A DNA stretch of 45,808 nucleotides from assembly GCA_001897835.1 (NCBI GenBank), contig MKUN01000004.1, forward strand, positions 1 through 45,808, read 5' to 3'. The DNA comes from Bacteroidetes bacterium 46-16 (GTDB taxonomy: Bacteria > Bacteroidota > Bacteroidia > Chitinophagales > Chitinophagaceae). The notes under the pieces were generated by a model. The model saw only the letters and a program-made list of their open reading frames with translations. It was not told the origin of the DNA and made no database searches. The translations under genes were made by a program, and so were the position numbers. Below, piece after piece: positions 1 through 7,627 of this stretch; position 1 is the first letter of the stretch, and every line of letters starts with the position of its first letter.

Positions 1-61
1 GAGTTATCCTTTGTTGATTATTGTAGTAATATAATACAAAAAATGGTTTGTCGCGTGACCT

Positions 62-526
62 TTAGTTTAACCAACGCTTGACCCCACCATGATGGGAGCA
101 AGTACCTCGCCTGTGTTGACTAAAACTGTAACTGCCATCCCGGCATTGTGCCGTTGCGCCTGTCGGTACCGCATCGTAATGAGTCGGTGATTGAACCGTC
201 CGACCGTCCGAATTCTGGTAATACCTGACCGGCTCGGTAGGATGGGCTTGTCGGTTTGCAATATGATCAGGTTCCAGGACTGATAAATTCCTGGTGAACT
301 TTTTTGTGACATAACCCTCCTGGCCATTCACGCTTACATGACACCAGCCGGACCTACAATCGTCCAGTTCAAGCGTTGTGCCTTTGGGTATTTGTAATAG
401 TACCGTTCCCGTTTCGCCGGGACGTGATCTCAGATTTAGATTGCTTGTGGTGATGACCTGTTGTGCATTTAGGTCTAGTACCTGGATAAGCATCCATGCA
501 GCTAGCAGTAACTTCCTCATAAACAA
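62..526 (-). CDS. Exported SH3b / DUF3761 protein
   Basis: The protein has 154 residues. An N-terminal signal peptide runs to about residue 22 (ends LNAQQ). An SH3b-type domain covers roughly residues 23-80 (NLNLRSRPG near 30, then a GWCHV strand and GYV). The C-terminal block (residues about 125-154, CRDGSYSFSQHRRGTCSHHG) matches the DUF3761 pattern with paired Cys and His. Such proteins are exported, and the SH3b domain usually binds peptidoglycan; the DUF3761 role is unknown. A second Met two codons in is an equally good start. It is the only gene at this end of the window and no operon partner is visible. Domain assignment is by motif recognition. Confidence 0.8.
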   Translation of the reverse strand: MFMRKLLLAAWMLIQVLDLNAQQVITTSNLNLRSRPGETGTVLLQIPKGTTLELDDCRSGWCHVSVNGQEGYVTKKFTRNLSVLEPDHIANRQAHPTEPVRYYQNSDGRTVQSPTHYDAVPTGATAQCRDGSYSFSQHRRGTCSHHGGVKRWLN

Positions 527-673
527 ATATTAAGAATTAGCTATGGGTGTAAAGGAAAGAAATTAGAAATTCATCCGCAACGTGAAAAACACCCATTTTT
601 TGTCCTGTTTAGATCCAGGCTGTCCGTCATCAGGTTATATTTACCACAGTATTCGTTTTATATATCTGAGAAT

Positions 674-701
674 AAAAAAGCCGTCCTGAGAACAGGACAG
701 C
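674..701 (-). terminator. Intrinsic terminator, leftward
   Basis: Read on the minus strand there is a 9-bp stem (GCTGTCCTG / CAGGACGGC, one U-G wobble) with a TTCT loop, followed by six T. The stem spans 680-688 and 693-701, with the T-tract at 674-679. It could end leftward transcription from the fluoride operon about 540 bp upstream, or an unannotated transcript in between. Confidence 0.65.
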
Positions 702-1195
702 CCCTATAAACCCTATCACTATGAGCTGCGAATATAGGCCATCCTGTTTACTTAAACGAGGCTTACTCACCAGGTTGCGGTTCAATGGAAAGAGTATGCG
801 CTGCAAGAGAGCAAATAGAGTAGGGTGATTGTACCCCTTTGAGCATGATACTAAAAAGGTCAAATGACCTAATGGCAAATTGGTCGGCCACACGCCTATA
901 GCTATTTCAGGCAGTATCATGTACCGCGTCGCTTGCCAGGAGGGCTTTAGCGACCCCTTATGCTCAAAAGAAAGTGCTTTATCTGTTTGGGAGAACCGAA
1001 GAGCGAATCATATGAATAAATCGCAACTGTGTCTCCATTATTGTAGATATAGAGATGAAATTTCGATGTATCTATCATTGGCCATCTTGCATAGCCTTTT
1101 AAGCCGGTAGAGAGCCTTAAGGCCAGGTAAAGGCAGTAATAAAATTCAAAAAAATTTGTAAGTTTTTCCCTATATCATGATTTGGTTTATTGGGA

Positions 1196-1225
1196 CTGGC
1201 CTGTTCGCAGGCCGGCTCTTTTTTT
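1196..1225 (+). terminator. Intrinsic terminator, rightward
   Basis: The stem CTGGCCTG / CAGGCCGG (6 perfect pairs plus a wobble and a closing pair) has a stable TTCG tetraloop and is followed by CTC and seven T at 1219-1225. It is oriented for rightward transcription although no rightward gene is recognised upstream. It lies just past the 3' end of the leftward metallophosphoesterase gene. Confidence 0.6.
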
Positions 1226-1236
1226 ACAGGCAAATC

Positions 1237-1977
1237 TCATAAAGCCCTGAGCAAGCGGGCCGCATAATGAAGTGGTAAAGGGCTTTGCTGTATCGCTTTC
1301 ATGACCAGGTCAAGGTCATACAGCACTTTTCTAAAACGTACTTGTACGGCATCTTCGCTGATATCCACCAAAGCATAAGTTGCCGCCCAACTGCCTTCCC
1401 TGGGCTGTCCCACAGAACCAGGATTGACAATGAGTACCCTGTCCTTTCCCTTACCGATCTGTCGGTAATAAGAAAAATGGGTATTGGCCGTAAGGAGCAG
1501 GTCCGTATGGATACCCTGTACAGCATCCGCTACGGTCGCGTCCGGCAGGAAGTGATACAATCGTTTATTGTTGTTCGCACCTATGCCATGCCCGCCGGAA
1601 ACAGTTATCGTTTTACCGCCTGATTGTACAGGCAGGCTAAAAGTACGTGGCAGGGACCGCAGGAACGATAAGTCATTTGCCGTCATTTGGGTGAGCGTAT
1701 AGGCTGCTGCCATCTGCCCCCATACCTCTTCTTCCAATGATCCATGCATAAATGGGAATGCTGTCCGGCCTCGCCCGATACCTTCGTCATGATTGCCCTG
1801 AACACAAGGTATGCCGGATTCCCGGAGCAGGTCTGTCGTTTCCTTGTTCCAGACATTGCCATTCACAATGTCCCCAAGGCAATAGATCATATCAGGCGAC
1901 TGGGTACGTATATCTTTCAATACCGCTTCCAATGCAACCAGGTTGCCATGTATGTCCCCAAAGAATGCCAGTCTCAT
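1237..1977 (-). CDS. Calcineurin-like metallophosphoesterase (YfcE/MJ0936 type)
   Basis: The protein has 246 residues and the full metallophosphoesterase motif set: GDIHGN (D8, H10) at the N-terminus, GDIVNG (D36), GNHDE (N62, H63), then GGHG and ANTHFSY for the remaining metal-binding His residues. These residues build a two-metal centre that hydrolyses phosphoesters; the natural substrate is not evident. It is the last gene of the riboswitch-headed unit and starts 8 bp after the universal stress gene ends, so it is probably co-transcribed with the fluoride channel and pyrophosphatase. A phosphatase in this position may help offset fluoride poisoning of metal-dependent phosphoryl transfer enzymes; that is inference. 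Confidence 0.85.
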   Translation of the reverse strand: MRLAFFGDIHGNLVALEAVLKDIRTQSPDMIYCLGDIVNGNVWNKETTDLLRESGIPCVQGNHDEGIGRGRTAFPFMHGSLEEEVWGQMAAAYTLTQMTANDLSFLRSLPRTFSLPVQSGGKTITVSGGHGIGANNNKRLYHFLPDATVADAVQGIHTDLLLTANTHFSYYRQIGKGKDRVLIVNPGSVGQPREGSWAATYALVDISEDAVQVRFRKVLYDLDLVMKAIQQSPLPLHYAARLLRAL

Positions 1978-1985
1978 CTTCCGGC

Positions 1986-2420
1986 CTATTGTTTAACGGG
2001 TACGACCATGATAGGTATGACCGCATGCCTTAGTACCTGCTCCGCGATACTGCCTACGAATAAATGGGCCAGGCCTGTCCTCGCATGTGTACCGAGGACG
2101 AGGAGGTCAGCCTTCCATGTCTTTGCAGTCTCCAGGATGTCTTCTACAGGCCGTCCTTCCGGCATGAACTTCATCAGTTCTTTACCGTTGTACATCTTCG
2201 CCAGTTGTTCCAGCGTTTCCTCCGCCTCTTTTTTCAAGACCAGCAAGGCCTGGTCGGGCAATATGCCCGCATCAACATTCCCAATGGCTTTGGCATCATC
2301 TATCACATATACCAAAGCTGCCTGAGCCTTTAGCTGATGTGCCAGGGCAAGGCCCTGTTCTGCTGCCTTCATGGAAGGCTCGCTGCTGTCCACAGCGATC
2401 AGTATCTTTTTGTATGTCAT
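1986..2420 (-). CDS. Universal stress protein, UspA family
   Basis: The 144-residue single-domain Usp protein begins with the typical [13 protein letters not shown] strand and has the C-terminal nucleotide-binding signature GTHARTG...VGSIAEQV (about residues 110-128), followed by PIMVVP. The signature with G-x2-G-x9-G-S points to an ATP-binding Usp. Cytoplasmic Usp proteins aid survival under stress. Its start overlaps the stop of the pyrophosphatase gene by 4 bp (ATGA), indicating translational coupling in the fluoride operon. Confidence 0.9.
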   Translation of the reverse strand: MTYKKILIAVDSSEPSMKAAEQGLALAHQLKAQAALVYVIDDAKAIGNVDAGILPDQALLVLKKEAEETLEQLAKMYNGKELMKFMPEGRPVEDILETAKTWKADLLVLGTHARTGLAHLFVGSIAEQVLRHAVIPIMVVPVKQ

Positions 2421-2959
2421 GGTTTCCCTCCGTATTTCAATTCATAATCAATGATCGCTGTTCCGATGATCTGTTTCCCGATGGCGGCGTCCTGGAACTC
2501 TTCCACCAGCACCTCTTTGCGCTCAAGATGTTTATACTCCTCGAAGAAGTGCTTTAACTCGGAATGGAAGTATGGGGGCAGTTCATGGATGTCATTGATA
2601 TGGTTTACGCTCACATCATTTGCCGCGACCGCCAGTATCTTATCATCTGCCTCTTTATTATCCAACATGCGCATAACACCAATGACCTTGGCGCTAACGA
2701 TACATAAGGGCTGTAGCTCTACCTGCGAGAGCACCAGTATATCCAGGGGGTCGCGGTCCTCTCCCAATGTCCTGGGGATAAAGCCATAATTCGCGGGGTA
2801 GAATATAGAGGAGTACAGTACCCGGTCCAGCCGCAGCATACCGCTTACCTTGTCCAGTTCATATTTGGCCCTGCTGTTACGAGGGATCTCTATAACGGCT
2901 TCTACAAGGTCGGGCAGCCCGGTGCCAATGGAGAGGTCATGCCATGGATTGAAATGCAT
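2417..2959 (-). CDS. ppa: Family I inorganic pyrophosphatase
   Basis: The 180-residue soluble pyrophosphatase hydrolyses PPi to two phosphates in the cytoplasm. Active-site motifs are visible: K33 and E35 in the RAKYE segment, Y58 in PANYGFIP, the EDRDPLDI metal motif (D68, D70, D73), and D100 with the DDK segment at 105-107. Family I enzymes are classic fluoride-sensitive enzymes because MgF mimics the nucleophile. Placement directly after the FluC channel gene (5 bp before the stop-start gap) under a fluoride riboswitch suggests replenishment of a fluoride target. It overlaps the next gene by 4 bp. Confidence 0.95.
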   Translation of the reverse strand: MHFNPWHDLSIGTGLPDLVEAVIEIPRNSRAKYELDKVSGMLRLDRVLYSSIFYPANYGFIPRTLGEDRDPLDILVLSQVELQPLCIVSAKVIGVMRMLDNKEADDKILAVAANDVSVNHINDIHELPPYFHSELKHFFEEYKHLERKEVLVEEFQDAAIGKQIIGTAIIDYELKYGGKP

Positions 2960-2964
2960 AGTCT

Positions 2965-3339
2965 TTATATTTTGGTTAGTATGATGCCGATAAATGCCGC
3001 AGAAAGTCCCGCGAACAGGCTGCCCAGGGTATAGATGCCAAAGGTGCGGTAGTCCGCTGCCTGCAGCAATTTGATGTTCTCATAGCTGAACGATGAAAAG
3101 GTCGTAAAGCCCCCGCAAAAGCCGGTGGCCAGCATCAGGCGCCAGCCGGGAGAGAACCAGGCAAAACGTTCGGACATGCCATAGAACAAACCAATCAGCA
3201 GGCAGCCCGCCACATTAGCAATGAAGGTGCCATAGGGAAAATCGGAGGGAATGAGTTTGGTAAAATACGAGGCGGTGATAAAACGGCATACACTGCCAGC
3301 CAGGCCCCCGATCGCTACTAAAAGAAAACTCCTGTTCAT
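2965..3339 (-). CDS. crcB: Fluoride channel FluC/CrcB
   Basis: The protein has 124 residues counted from the internal Met at 3339, with four hydrophobic helices. FluC family signatures are present: GG(x)AGSVCR near residues 11-19, the NVAGC Asn in helix 2 (about 42), and [15 protein letters not shown] (about 73-87), which carries the ion-track Phe residues and the central Na-site Thr. FluC forms dual-topology dimers that let fluoride leak out. The longer frame opens at 3363, but that ATG lies inside the conserved riboswitch core, so the Met at 3339 is the better start. It is the first gene of a unit with pyrophosphatase, Usp and phosphoesterase. Confidence 0.95.
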   Translation of the reverse strand: MNRSFLLVAIGGLAGSVCRFITASYFTKLIPSDFPYGTFIANVAGCLLIGLFYGMSERFAWFSPGWRLMLATGFCGGFTTFSSFSYENIKLLQAADYRTFGIYTLGSLFAGLSAAFIGIILTKI

Positions 3340-3360
3340 ATTGTGAGATTGAACAGGAGT
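3328..3360 (-). promoter_or_regulatory. Fluoride riboswitch expression-platform hairpin over the crcB start
   Basis: On the minus strand ACTCCTGTTC (3360-3351) and GAACAGGAGT (3337-3328) form a perfect 10-bp stem with a 13-nt loop, followed by TTTCTTTT. The G of the crcB ATG (3339-3337) is the first base of the 3' arm. The first five bases of the 5' arm (ACTCC) are also the 3' pseudoknot strand of the fluoride aptamer, so the two structures exclude each other. It could act by hiding the start codon, or as a terminator whose 3' arm is coding sequence. Confidence 0.8.
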
Positions 3361-3404
3361 CATCAGCCATTAAGGCGGTTGGGCAAGGGAAACTCCATTC
3401 CCTT
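3355..3404 (-). ncRNA. Fluoride (crcB motif) riboswitch aptamer
   Basis: Read on the minus strand, an AGGGA / TCCCT stem closes a loop containing ATGGAGT, a linker, the conserved AACCGCC, a short loop, GGCTGATG, then ACTCCT. GCC/GGC forms the second stem, and loop bases GGAGT pair with ACTCC as the pseudoknot. This matches the known crcB-motif layout (stem with AUGG loop, AACCGC, CUGAUG, pseudoknot). The next gene is crcB itself, which corroborates the call. Fluoride binding should stabilise the pseudoknot and turn on the operon. Confidence 0.93.
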
Positions 3405-3450
3405 TTACCGCACAAAAATAGGGATTTTTCTTTTGCTTTAGCAAGTATGG

Positions 3451-3780
3451 TTATAAGGTCAGGGTCTCATCCAGATAGCGGATGTTGTGAATTGCAGGTA
3501 TTAGTTGCAATATGAGTTCCTGCATTGCCGGCCATAAGAGTTCAAAAATGGCCTTTTTGCTTTCTGGTACGTCCTCTCCCTGCATCCCCAGAACATAGAT
3601 CACAACCTCCGGCACTTCGAGTGCAGTGCATATCTTCCTGATTGTCGAGCTCTTTGGTTTCTTATAACCATTCTCGATCTGGGAGATGGAGGTCTGAGAT
3701 ATGCCGATCAGTATGCTCAGGTCAGTTTGCTTTAGCCCCCGAAGGGTCCTTACGGTTTTTATAGCAGTTCCTATATCCAT
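3451..3780 (-). CDS. XRE-family helix-turn-helix regulator
   Basis: The 109-residue protein has an HTH_XRE domain over residues about 3-62 (GIGTAIKTVRTLRGLKQTDLS, then ISQTSISQIENG and PKSSTIRKICTAL). The remaining C-terminal 45 residues are helical and unassigned. Small XRE proteins of this type bind DNA as dimers. It starts 48 bp after the end of the membrane protein gene on the same strand, so the two may form one transcript. Its target is not evident; the adjacent crcB unit already has its own riboswitch. Confidence 0.85.
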   Translation of the reverse strand: MDIGTAIKTVRTLRGLKQTDLSILIGISQTSISQIENGYKKPKSSTIRKICTALEVPEVVIYVLGMQGEDVPESKKAIFELLWPAMQELILQLIPAIHNIRYLDETLTL

Positions 3781-3828
3781 TAATAGTACAATTCAAGTTA
3801 AAGGTCCTTCCGGCCTAAGCCGGATACT

Positions 3829-4356
3829 TCACCGTTGGTCCTTACCGGCAAAACGAACATTCATGGCTTTGGTGATCTTTGCCTGCCATTTTTCTGCGAC
3901 CGCAGTAAGCGTTGCTAACTCAAACATCCCGTCCTCTATTTCAGAATAGATAGTTACATCGGTTTCGCTTCGGTCCTTCATTAAAAAAGACAATTGGATC
4001 TTCCGTATGTACTCTTCAGTCTTTATTTGTTCACCTTTTCTCAATTTGGAGACCTGTGTGGTCAGTTTTTTGACCTTACAATCGATGACATTGTCCAGGT
4101 CGATGATGTTAGATGTTACCTCATCCGCTTTGTGTACTATAATAAAATGCCTGCTGCTGTCAAGGGCCAGTATCTTATTGTGAAAGACCTCTTGTTCGCT
4201 GATGTTTAACAGCAGCTCTTTTATCATTTTATTTAATGTATCATTCATTTGGCCCTTACTTTTCCCGGCCTGCCTTTTTGCCCACAGGACCAGTAAAAAT
4301 ATTATGAGGGTAATAGCTGTGACAATAAGTACAGCGTGTAAATGTATCGTACTCAT
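3829..4356 (-). CDS. Membrane-anchored protein of unknown function
   Basis: The 175-residue protein has one N-terminal transmembrane helix (about residues 7-27), a basic stop-transfer segment (WAKRQAGKSKG), then a soluble mixed alpha/beta domain presumably in the cytoplasm. The stretch HFIIVHKADE...IIDLDNVIDCKVKK, the later strands and a final amphipathic helix (LATLTAVAEKWQAKITKAM) recall small PH-like modules, but I cannot name a family. It lies upstream of the XRE regulator gene on the same strand. It was accepted as a gene because of its length, good composition and plausible topology. Confidence 0.6.
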   Translation of the reverse strand: MSTIHLHAVLIVTAITLIIFLLVLWAKRQAGKSKGQMNDTLNKMIKELLLNISEQEVFHNKILALDSSRHFIIVHKADEVTSNIIDLDNVIDCKVKKLTTQVSKLRKGEQIKTEEYIRKIQLSFLMKDRSETDVTIYSEIEDGMFELATLTAVAEKWQAKITKAMNVRFAGKDQR

Positions 4357-4440
4357 TTAGACGTTTTTTGTGTTTAAGGATGGATGACAATGGGGTTCCC
4401 ATGGCCGTTCAATAAAAGATCTTTAAAAGCTTGCGGGGTC

Positions 4441-4821
4441 TTACCAAAACCAATGCTTGGGGTATAGATCTCTTAAGTGGGGAGAGGTGCAGTTATGTTC
4501 AACAGCCAGCATGAATAGCCTGGCAATAGAGACGACACAATGATGAGAATAGAACCTGGCCAGGATATGGCAGGCATCGCTGCCGTTTTCCGGTCCATTT
4601 GAGGTCCTTGCAAATGAATTTGTCAGATCTCTTTGCGGTCCAAGCAGAAGGTCATATATATTGCTGCCGTTGAGAAAGCAGAACCGGTCATTATCAGTCG
4701 AGGCTAGGTGCGAGAAACTACTCCTGTTGTTAATATCATTTATAGAATTTGACGCTGGCTCATGGGTAGAGATCCCGATGCAGAAAAGCAAGAAGGTAAA
4801 TAAGACCTTTGAGGAGCGCAT
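4441..4821 (-). CDS. Possible small exported protein
   Basis: Starting at the internal Met (MRSSKVLFTFLLFCIGIS) gives a 126-residue protein with a plausible signal peptide. The longer frame, opening at 4902, has an unlikely N-terminal extension. The mature part is rich in Ser and Asn and contains several Cys and His residues (DACHILARFYSHHC). I recognise no family. The frame sits alone between a leftward membrane gene and the rightward Rrf2 gene, so it may be a real but lineage-specific gene or a chance frame. Confidence 0.35.
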   Translation of the reverse strand: MRSSKVLFTFLLFCIGISTHEPASNSINDINNRSSFSHLASTDNDRFCFLNGSNIYDLLLGPQRDLTNSFARTSNGPENGSDACHILARFYSHHCVVSIARLFMLAVEHNCTSPHLRDLYPKHWFW

Positions 4822-4915
4822 GTTGTAAATATAGTAAATACGCCTCAAGGCACAATAAATATTGGGATAAGTGGGTATGTGATATTTAGATAGTCGCAAC
4901 AAAATCCAACGCTAA

Positions 4916-4964
4916 AAATAAAATACCTTTTTGTCTTTTATTTAAAGGGACTTACTTATCTTTG
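4916..4964 (+). promoter_or_regulatory. Promoter and candidate operator of the Rrf2 operon
   Basis: A perfect Bacteroidota -7 element TATCTTTG lies at 4957-4964, 18 nt before the rrf2 ATG. Upstream, AAATAAAA (4916-4923) and TTTTATTT (4936-4943) form an inverted repeat over the -33 region. Within it, AATACCTTTTT (4922-4932) reappears as its reverse complement AAAAAGGTATT at 5436-5446, just before the oxidase gene, which suggests a shared operator for the Rrf2 protein. Confidence 0.5.
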
Positions 4965-4981
4965 CGAAGTAAACAGGAAAA

Positions 4982-5413
4982 ATGTTCTCGAAAACTTGTG
5001 AGTATGCTATTCGTGCGATGATCTTCATCGGGCAAAAGTCAAAGGACGATAACAGGGTTGGTATCAAAGAGATCGCGAAAGGGATAGATTCCCCTGAACA
5101 TTTTATTGCCAAGATATTACAGGACCTGGGCAGGAAAGGGTTAGTCCAATCCATGAAGGGCCCAAATGGCGGTTTTTACCTGGACAAGGGATCACTAAAA
5201 TGTTCAATTGCGGATATTGTAAAAGTAGTAGATGGGGACAAGCTATTCACTGGTTGTGGGTTAGGTTTAAAACAATGCTCCGAGACACATCCTTGTCCCA
5301 TACATCATGAGTTCAAATCAGTAAGAAAAAATATACAGGTGATGTTAGAAAAGGCAAAGCTGGGTGAGTTCACAGAGGAGCTTGAAAAAAGTCTGACATT
5401 CCTGAAGCGATAA
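4982..5413 (+). CDS. Rrf2-family regulator, NsrR/IscR-like
   Basis: The 143-residue protein has the winged-helix N-terminus of the Rrf2 family (FSKTCEYAIRAMIFI, then IKEIAKGI, FIAKILQDL and GPNGGFYL). It carries the iron-sulfur Cys triad C92-x6-C99-x5-C105 before HHEF, close to the spacing of IscR and NsrR, so it probably senses NO or redox state through an Fe-S cluster. It is the first gene of the respiratory and NO-stress unit, 45 bp before the oxidase gene, and likely represses that unit and itself. NO sensing rather than Fe-S homeostasis is inferred from neighbours (RIC, hemerythrin, truncated hemoglobin). Confidence 0.88.
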   Translation: MFSKTCEYAIRAMIFIGQKSKDDNRVGIKEIAKGIDSPEHFIAKILQDLGRKGLVQSMKGPNGGFYLDKGSLKCSIADIVKVVDGDKLFTGCGLGLKQCSETHPCPIHHEFKSVRKNIQVMLEKAKLGEFTEELEKSLTFLKR

Positions 5414-5435
5414 ATTTTTTACAAAAATAGAAGAT

Positions 5436-5446
5436 AAAAAGGTATT
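5436..5446 (+). promoter_or_regulatory. Candidate second Rrf2 operator half
   Basis: AAAAAGGTATT is the exact reverse complement of AATACCTTTTT at 4922-4932 in the rrf2 promoter. It lies 13 nt before the oxidase start codon. Two copies of an 11-mer upstream of the regulator and its putative first target suggest an operator, but the sequence is AT-rich and short. Confidence 0.3.
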
Positions 5447-5458
5447 AATATCCATATA

Positions 5459-7612
5459 ATGAAATCATGTAACTTTCTTGTGCGATCCCTGTTTTTTTGG
5501 GGGATACTTTTAAATAGTTTCAATGTATCTGCCCAGCAGACAATACCTTCCGATTTTTCTTTAGGATCAGCTACGGCACTTATTTGGCTATTGTTGATAG
5601 TTCTGCTTATTATCTTTTTTGTCGCTATGGTATTAAGACAAAAAGTAAATGGGATAAAAGACATCTATAGAAGGAAGACAGATGAGGATGTTAAGCGTGA
5701 GTTGCATGCACAAACCCATAGCCTGAATAGCGATCAGATCACACAACTTACTAATTATAAAAAGCGCAATAAAGGTAATGCCACGATAATTTCTTTTATT
5801 CTAATAACGACTGCTTTAACCTTATCACCCGGAACAGCCACATGGGCACAGGAAGTTAATAAACAAGCTGATTCTCTTCTAAGCGAAACGGGAATTATCA
5901 TTACCATTATTCTTTTACTTATACCTATCCTCTTTGCCATCATTTTTGTGACGATAAAAGTGATCTATGCATTTGACCAATCGAAAAAGACGCAAAATCT
6001 CGAAGATGCCGAAAAACTTGCTGCGTATCTGCGTTCTTTACCAGAAGAAGAAATAAATACTTATTTGAAAAAACGACAAGCAGCGCTGGATTTCAGATTA
6101 AGTCATAAAGAGCTATCCGGGTTACTCTCTGCAGACGATGAAAGGGGGCTATTGCAGGTGAACAAACAGGCTGGGCTTCCTATAGTGGCTCTTAAGAAGA
6201 AAGCATTACCACGCCCCCATATTGACCCTGAACTTTCTCGTCTGATCTTATGGTATTTAGGCTGTGCTACCTTTTGGCTGTTGTTTGGAACAACCATTGG
6301 TGAATATGTGGGTATTAAATTCGTAGCTCCTGATGCCGACCATATAAGCTGGCTCAGCTTTGGGCGTTTACGTCCCGTACATACCAATGCAGTATTCTGG
6401 GGATGGGCATCCCTCGGTATGCTCGGTCTGGGTTATTATATAGTGCCGCGTGTCAGTAATACGAAGCTGTCCAATATGAAATATGGCTGGTACGCCCTTT
6501 GGCTGATAAATGCTGCTGTTGTTTTGGGCACAATATGTTTGATGACTGGTATCAATAATGGTGGCGGTGAATACCGTGAATATATCTGGCCGGTAACATT
6601 GCTTTTTGCTATCGGTGTTGTATTAACGCTCATTAATTTTCTACAAACCATCGCAAAGCGTACAACAAAAGAAATCTATATTTCTAACTGGTATATAGTA
6701 GCATCCATCATTTTCGCAATCGTTATTACAGTCGTAGCCTATTTACCTTACTGGCAAAATGGTTTAGGTGAAACGATCATACAAGGCTATTATATGCATC
6801 AGGGTGTAGGTATGTGGTTCATGCTCTTCACTCTTGGAATTGTTTATTATTTTCTACCACAGCAACTCAATAAACCTATTTACTCATACAGTTTAGGCAT
6901 TCTAGCTTTCTGGGCACAGATACTATTTTACACGCTTATAGGTACTCATCACTTTGTATTCAGCGCTATCCCTTGGTGGCTGCAAACAGTGGCCATTGTA
7001 GGAAGTGCGGGTATGGCAATACCGGTCATCGCGGGTACTACCAATTTCATTTTGACCTTTAAAGGCGCATGGTACAAAATAAAAGATAGTTATACACTCC
7101 CATTCTTTCTTGTGGGTATTGTATTCTATTTCACAGGTTCTATGCAGGGAACAGCCGAAGCATTCCGCAGTACCAATTTGATATGGCATTTTACAGATTT
7201 TACCGTAGCCCATTCACATCTGACCATGTACGGTATTATCTGCTTCTTTTTATGGGCAGGCATGTATGCTGTCATCCCGCGACTTACCGGCAAAGAAGCA
7301 CCTCAAATCACAATTGGTGCACATTTCTGGCTGGCACTTATTGGGTTGATGTTCTATACGATTCCGTTGATGTATGGTAGCACCATGAAAGGATTGCTTT
7401 GGGTGCAGGGCAAACCCTTCCTTGAGGGAGTGGTGCTAATGGCACCGTATTGGTTATGGCGGGCAATAGGCGGCAGCCTGATGTGGCTATCCCATTTATT
7501 CTTTGCGTATAACATGTACAAAATGCTGTCAAGAAATGATGAGATGGATGTACGGGAAATAGCCATTCAGAAACTGGACGATTCAACTACATCAGCTCAC
7601 CCAATCGTATAA
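5459..7612 (+). CDS. cbb3-like haem-copper oxidase subunit I with long N-terminal extension
   Basis: The 717-residue protein has its CcoN/FixN-like core at about 255-690. Predicted ligands are visible: H308 (RPVHTN) and H587 for low-spin haem b, H585 for the active-site haem, and H447 (YYMHQGVG), H497 and H498 (GTHH) for CuB. Y491, six residues before H497, matches the catalytic Tyr of cbb3 oxidases, which argues for O2 reduction. The usual FEGP Glu is replaced: SMQGTAEAF has Q563 with E567 one helical turn later. The first 250 residues are an unusual extension with a signal-like helix and further TM segments at about 38-58, 108-125 and 145-170. It is followed 15 bp later by the haem c subunit. 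Alternative: an NO-reducing relative. Confidence 0.85.
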   Translation: MKSCNFLVRSLFFWGILLNSFNVSAQQTIPSDFSLGSATALIWLLLIVLLIIFFVAMVLRQKVNGIKDIYRRKTDEDVKRELHAQTHSLNSDQITQLTNYKKRNKGNATIISFILITTALTLSPGTATWAQEVNKQADSLLSETGIIITIILLLIPILFAIIFVTIKVIYAFDQSKKTQNLEDAEKLAAYLRSLPEEEINTYLKKRQAALDFRLSHKELSGLLSADDERGLLQVNKQAGLPIVALKKKALPRPHIDPELSRLILWYLGCATFWLLFGTTIGEYVGIKFVAPDADHISWLSFGRLRPVHTNAVFWGWASLGMLGLGYYIVPRVSNTKLSNMKYGWYALWLINAAVVLGTICLMTGINNGGGEYREYIWPVTLLFAIGVVLTLINFLQTIAKRTTKEIYISNWYIVASIIFAIVITVVAYLPYWQNGLGETIIQGYYMHQGVGMWFMLFTLGIVYYFLPQQLNKPIYSYSLGILAFWAQILFYTLIGTHHFVFSAIPWWLQTVAIVGSAGMAIPVIAGTTNFILTFKGAWYKIKDSYTLPFFLVGIVFYFTGSMQGTAEAFRSTNLIWHFTDFTVAHSHLTMYGIICFFLWAGMYAVIPRLTGKEAPQITIGAHFWLALIGLMFYTIPLMYGSTMKGLLWVQGKPFLEGVVLMAPYWLWRAIGGSLMWLSHLFFAYNMYKMLSRNDEMDVREIAIQKLDDSTTSAHPIV

Positions 7613-7627
7613 ATATCATAAGACAAA

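Larger units (their letters stand above)
527..1236. other. Gene-free stretch of about 700 bp
   Basis: No convincing gene is visible on either strand. Open frames at about 630-920 (minus) and 880-1110 (plus) have no recognisable domain and odd composition. The stretch holds two strong stem-loops with T-tracts (674-701 on minus, 1196-1225 on plus), a small palindrome AGGTCA-AA-TGACCT near 857-870, and a 9-bp inverted repeat TTTGAGCAT/ATGCTCAAA near 839 and 960. A small RNA or a decayed gene cannot be excluded. Confidence 0.5.

Noticed and set aside
630-1110. Open frames of 96 (minus) and 76 (plus) residues
   Set aside because: They overlap each other, have no domain, and the minus frame runs through the terminator hairpin at 674-701.
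3340-3363. Upstream ATG of crcB at 3363
   Set aside because: It lies inside the invariant GGCTGATG core of the riboswitch and would add eight residues outside the FluC fold; the Met at 3339 fits the family.
5459-7612. Annotation as a plain NO reductase (NorB)
   Set aside because: The catalytic Tyr491 and cbb3-like HxH and GxHH motifs argue for an oxidase-type core; NO reduction is kept only as an alternative.
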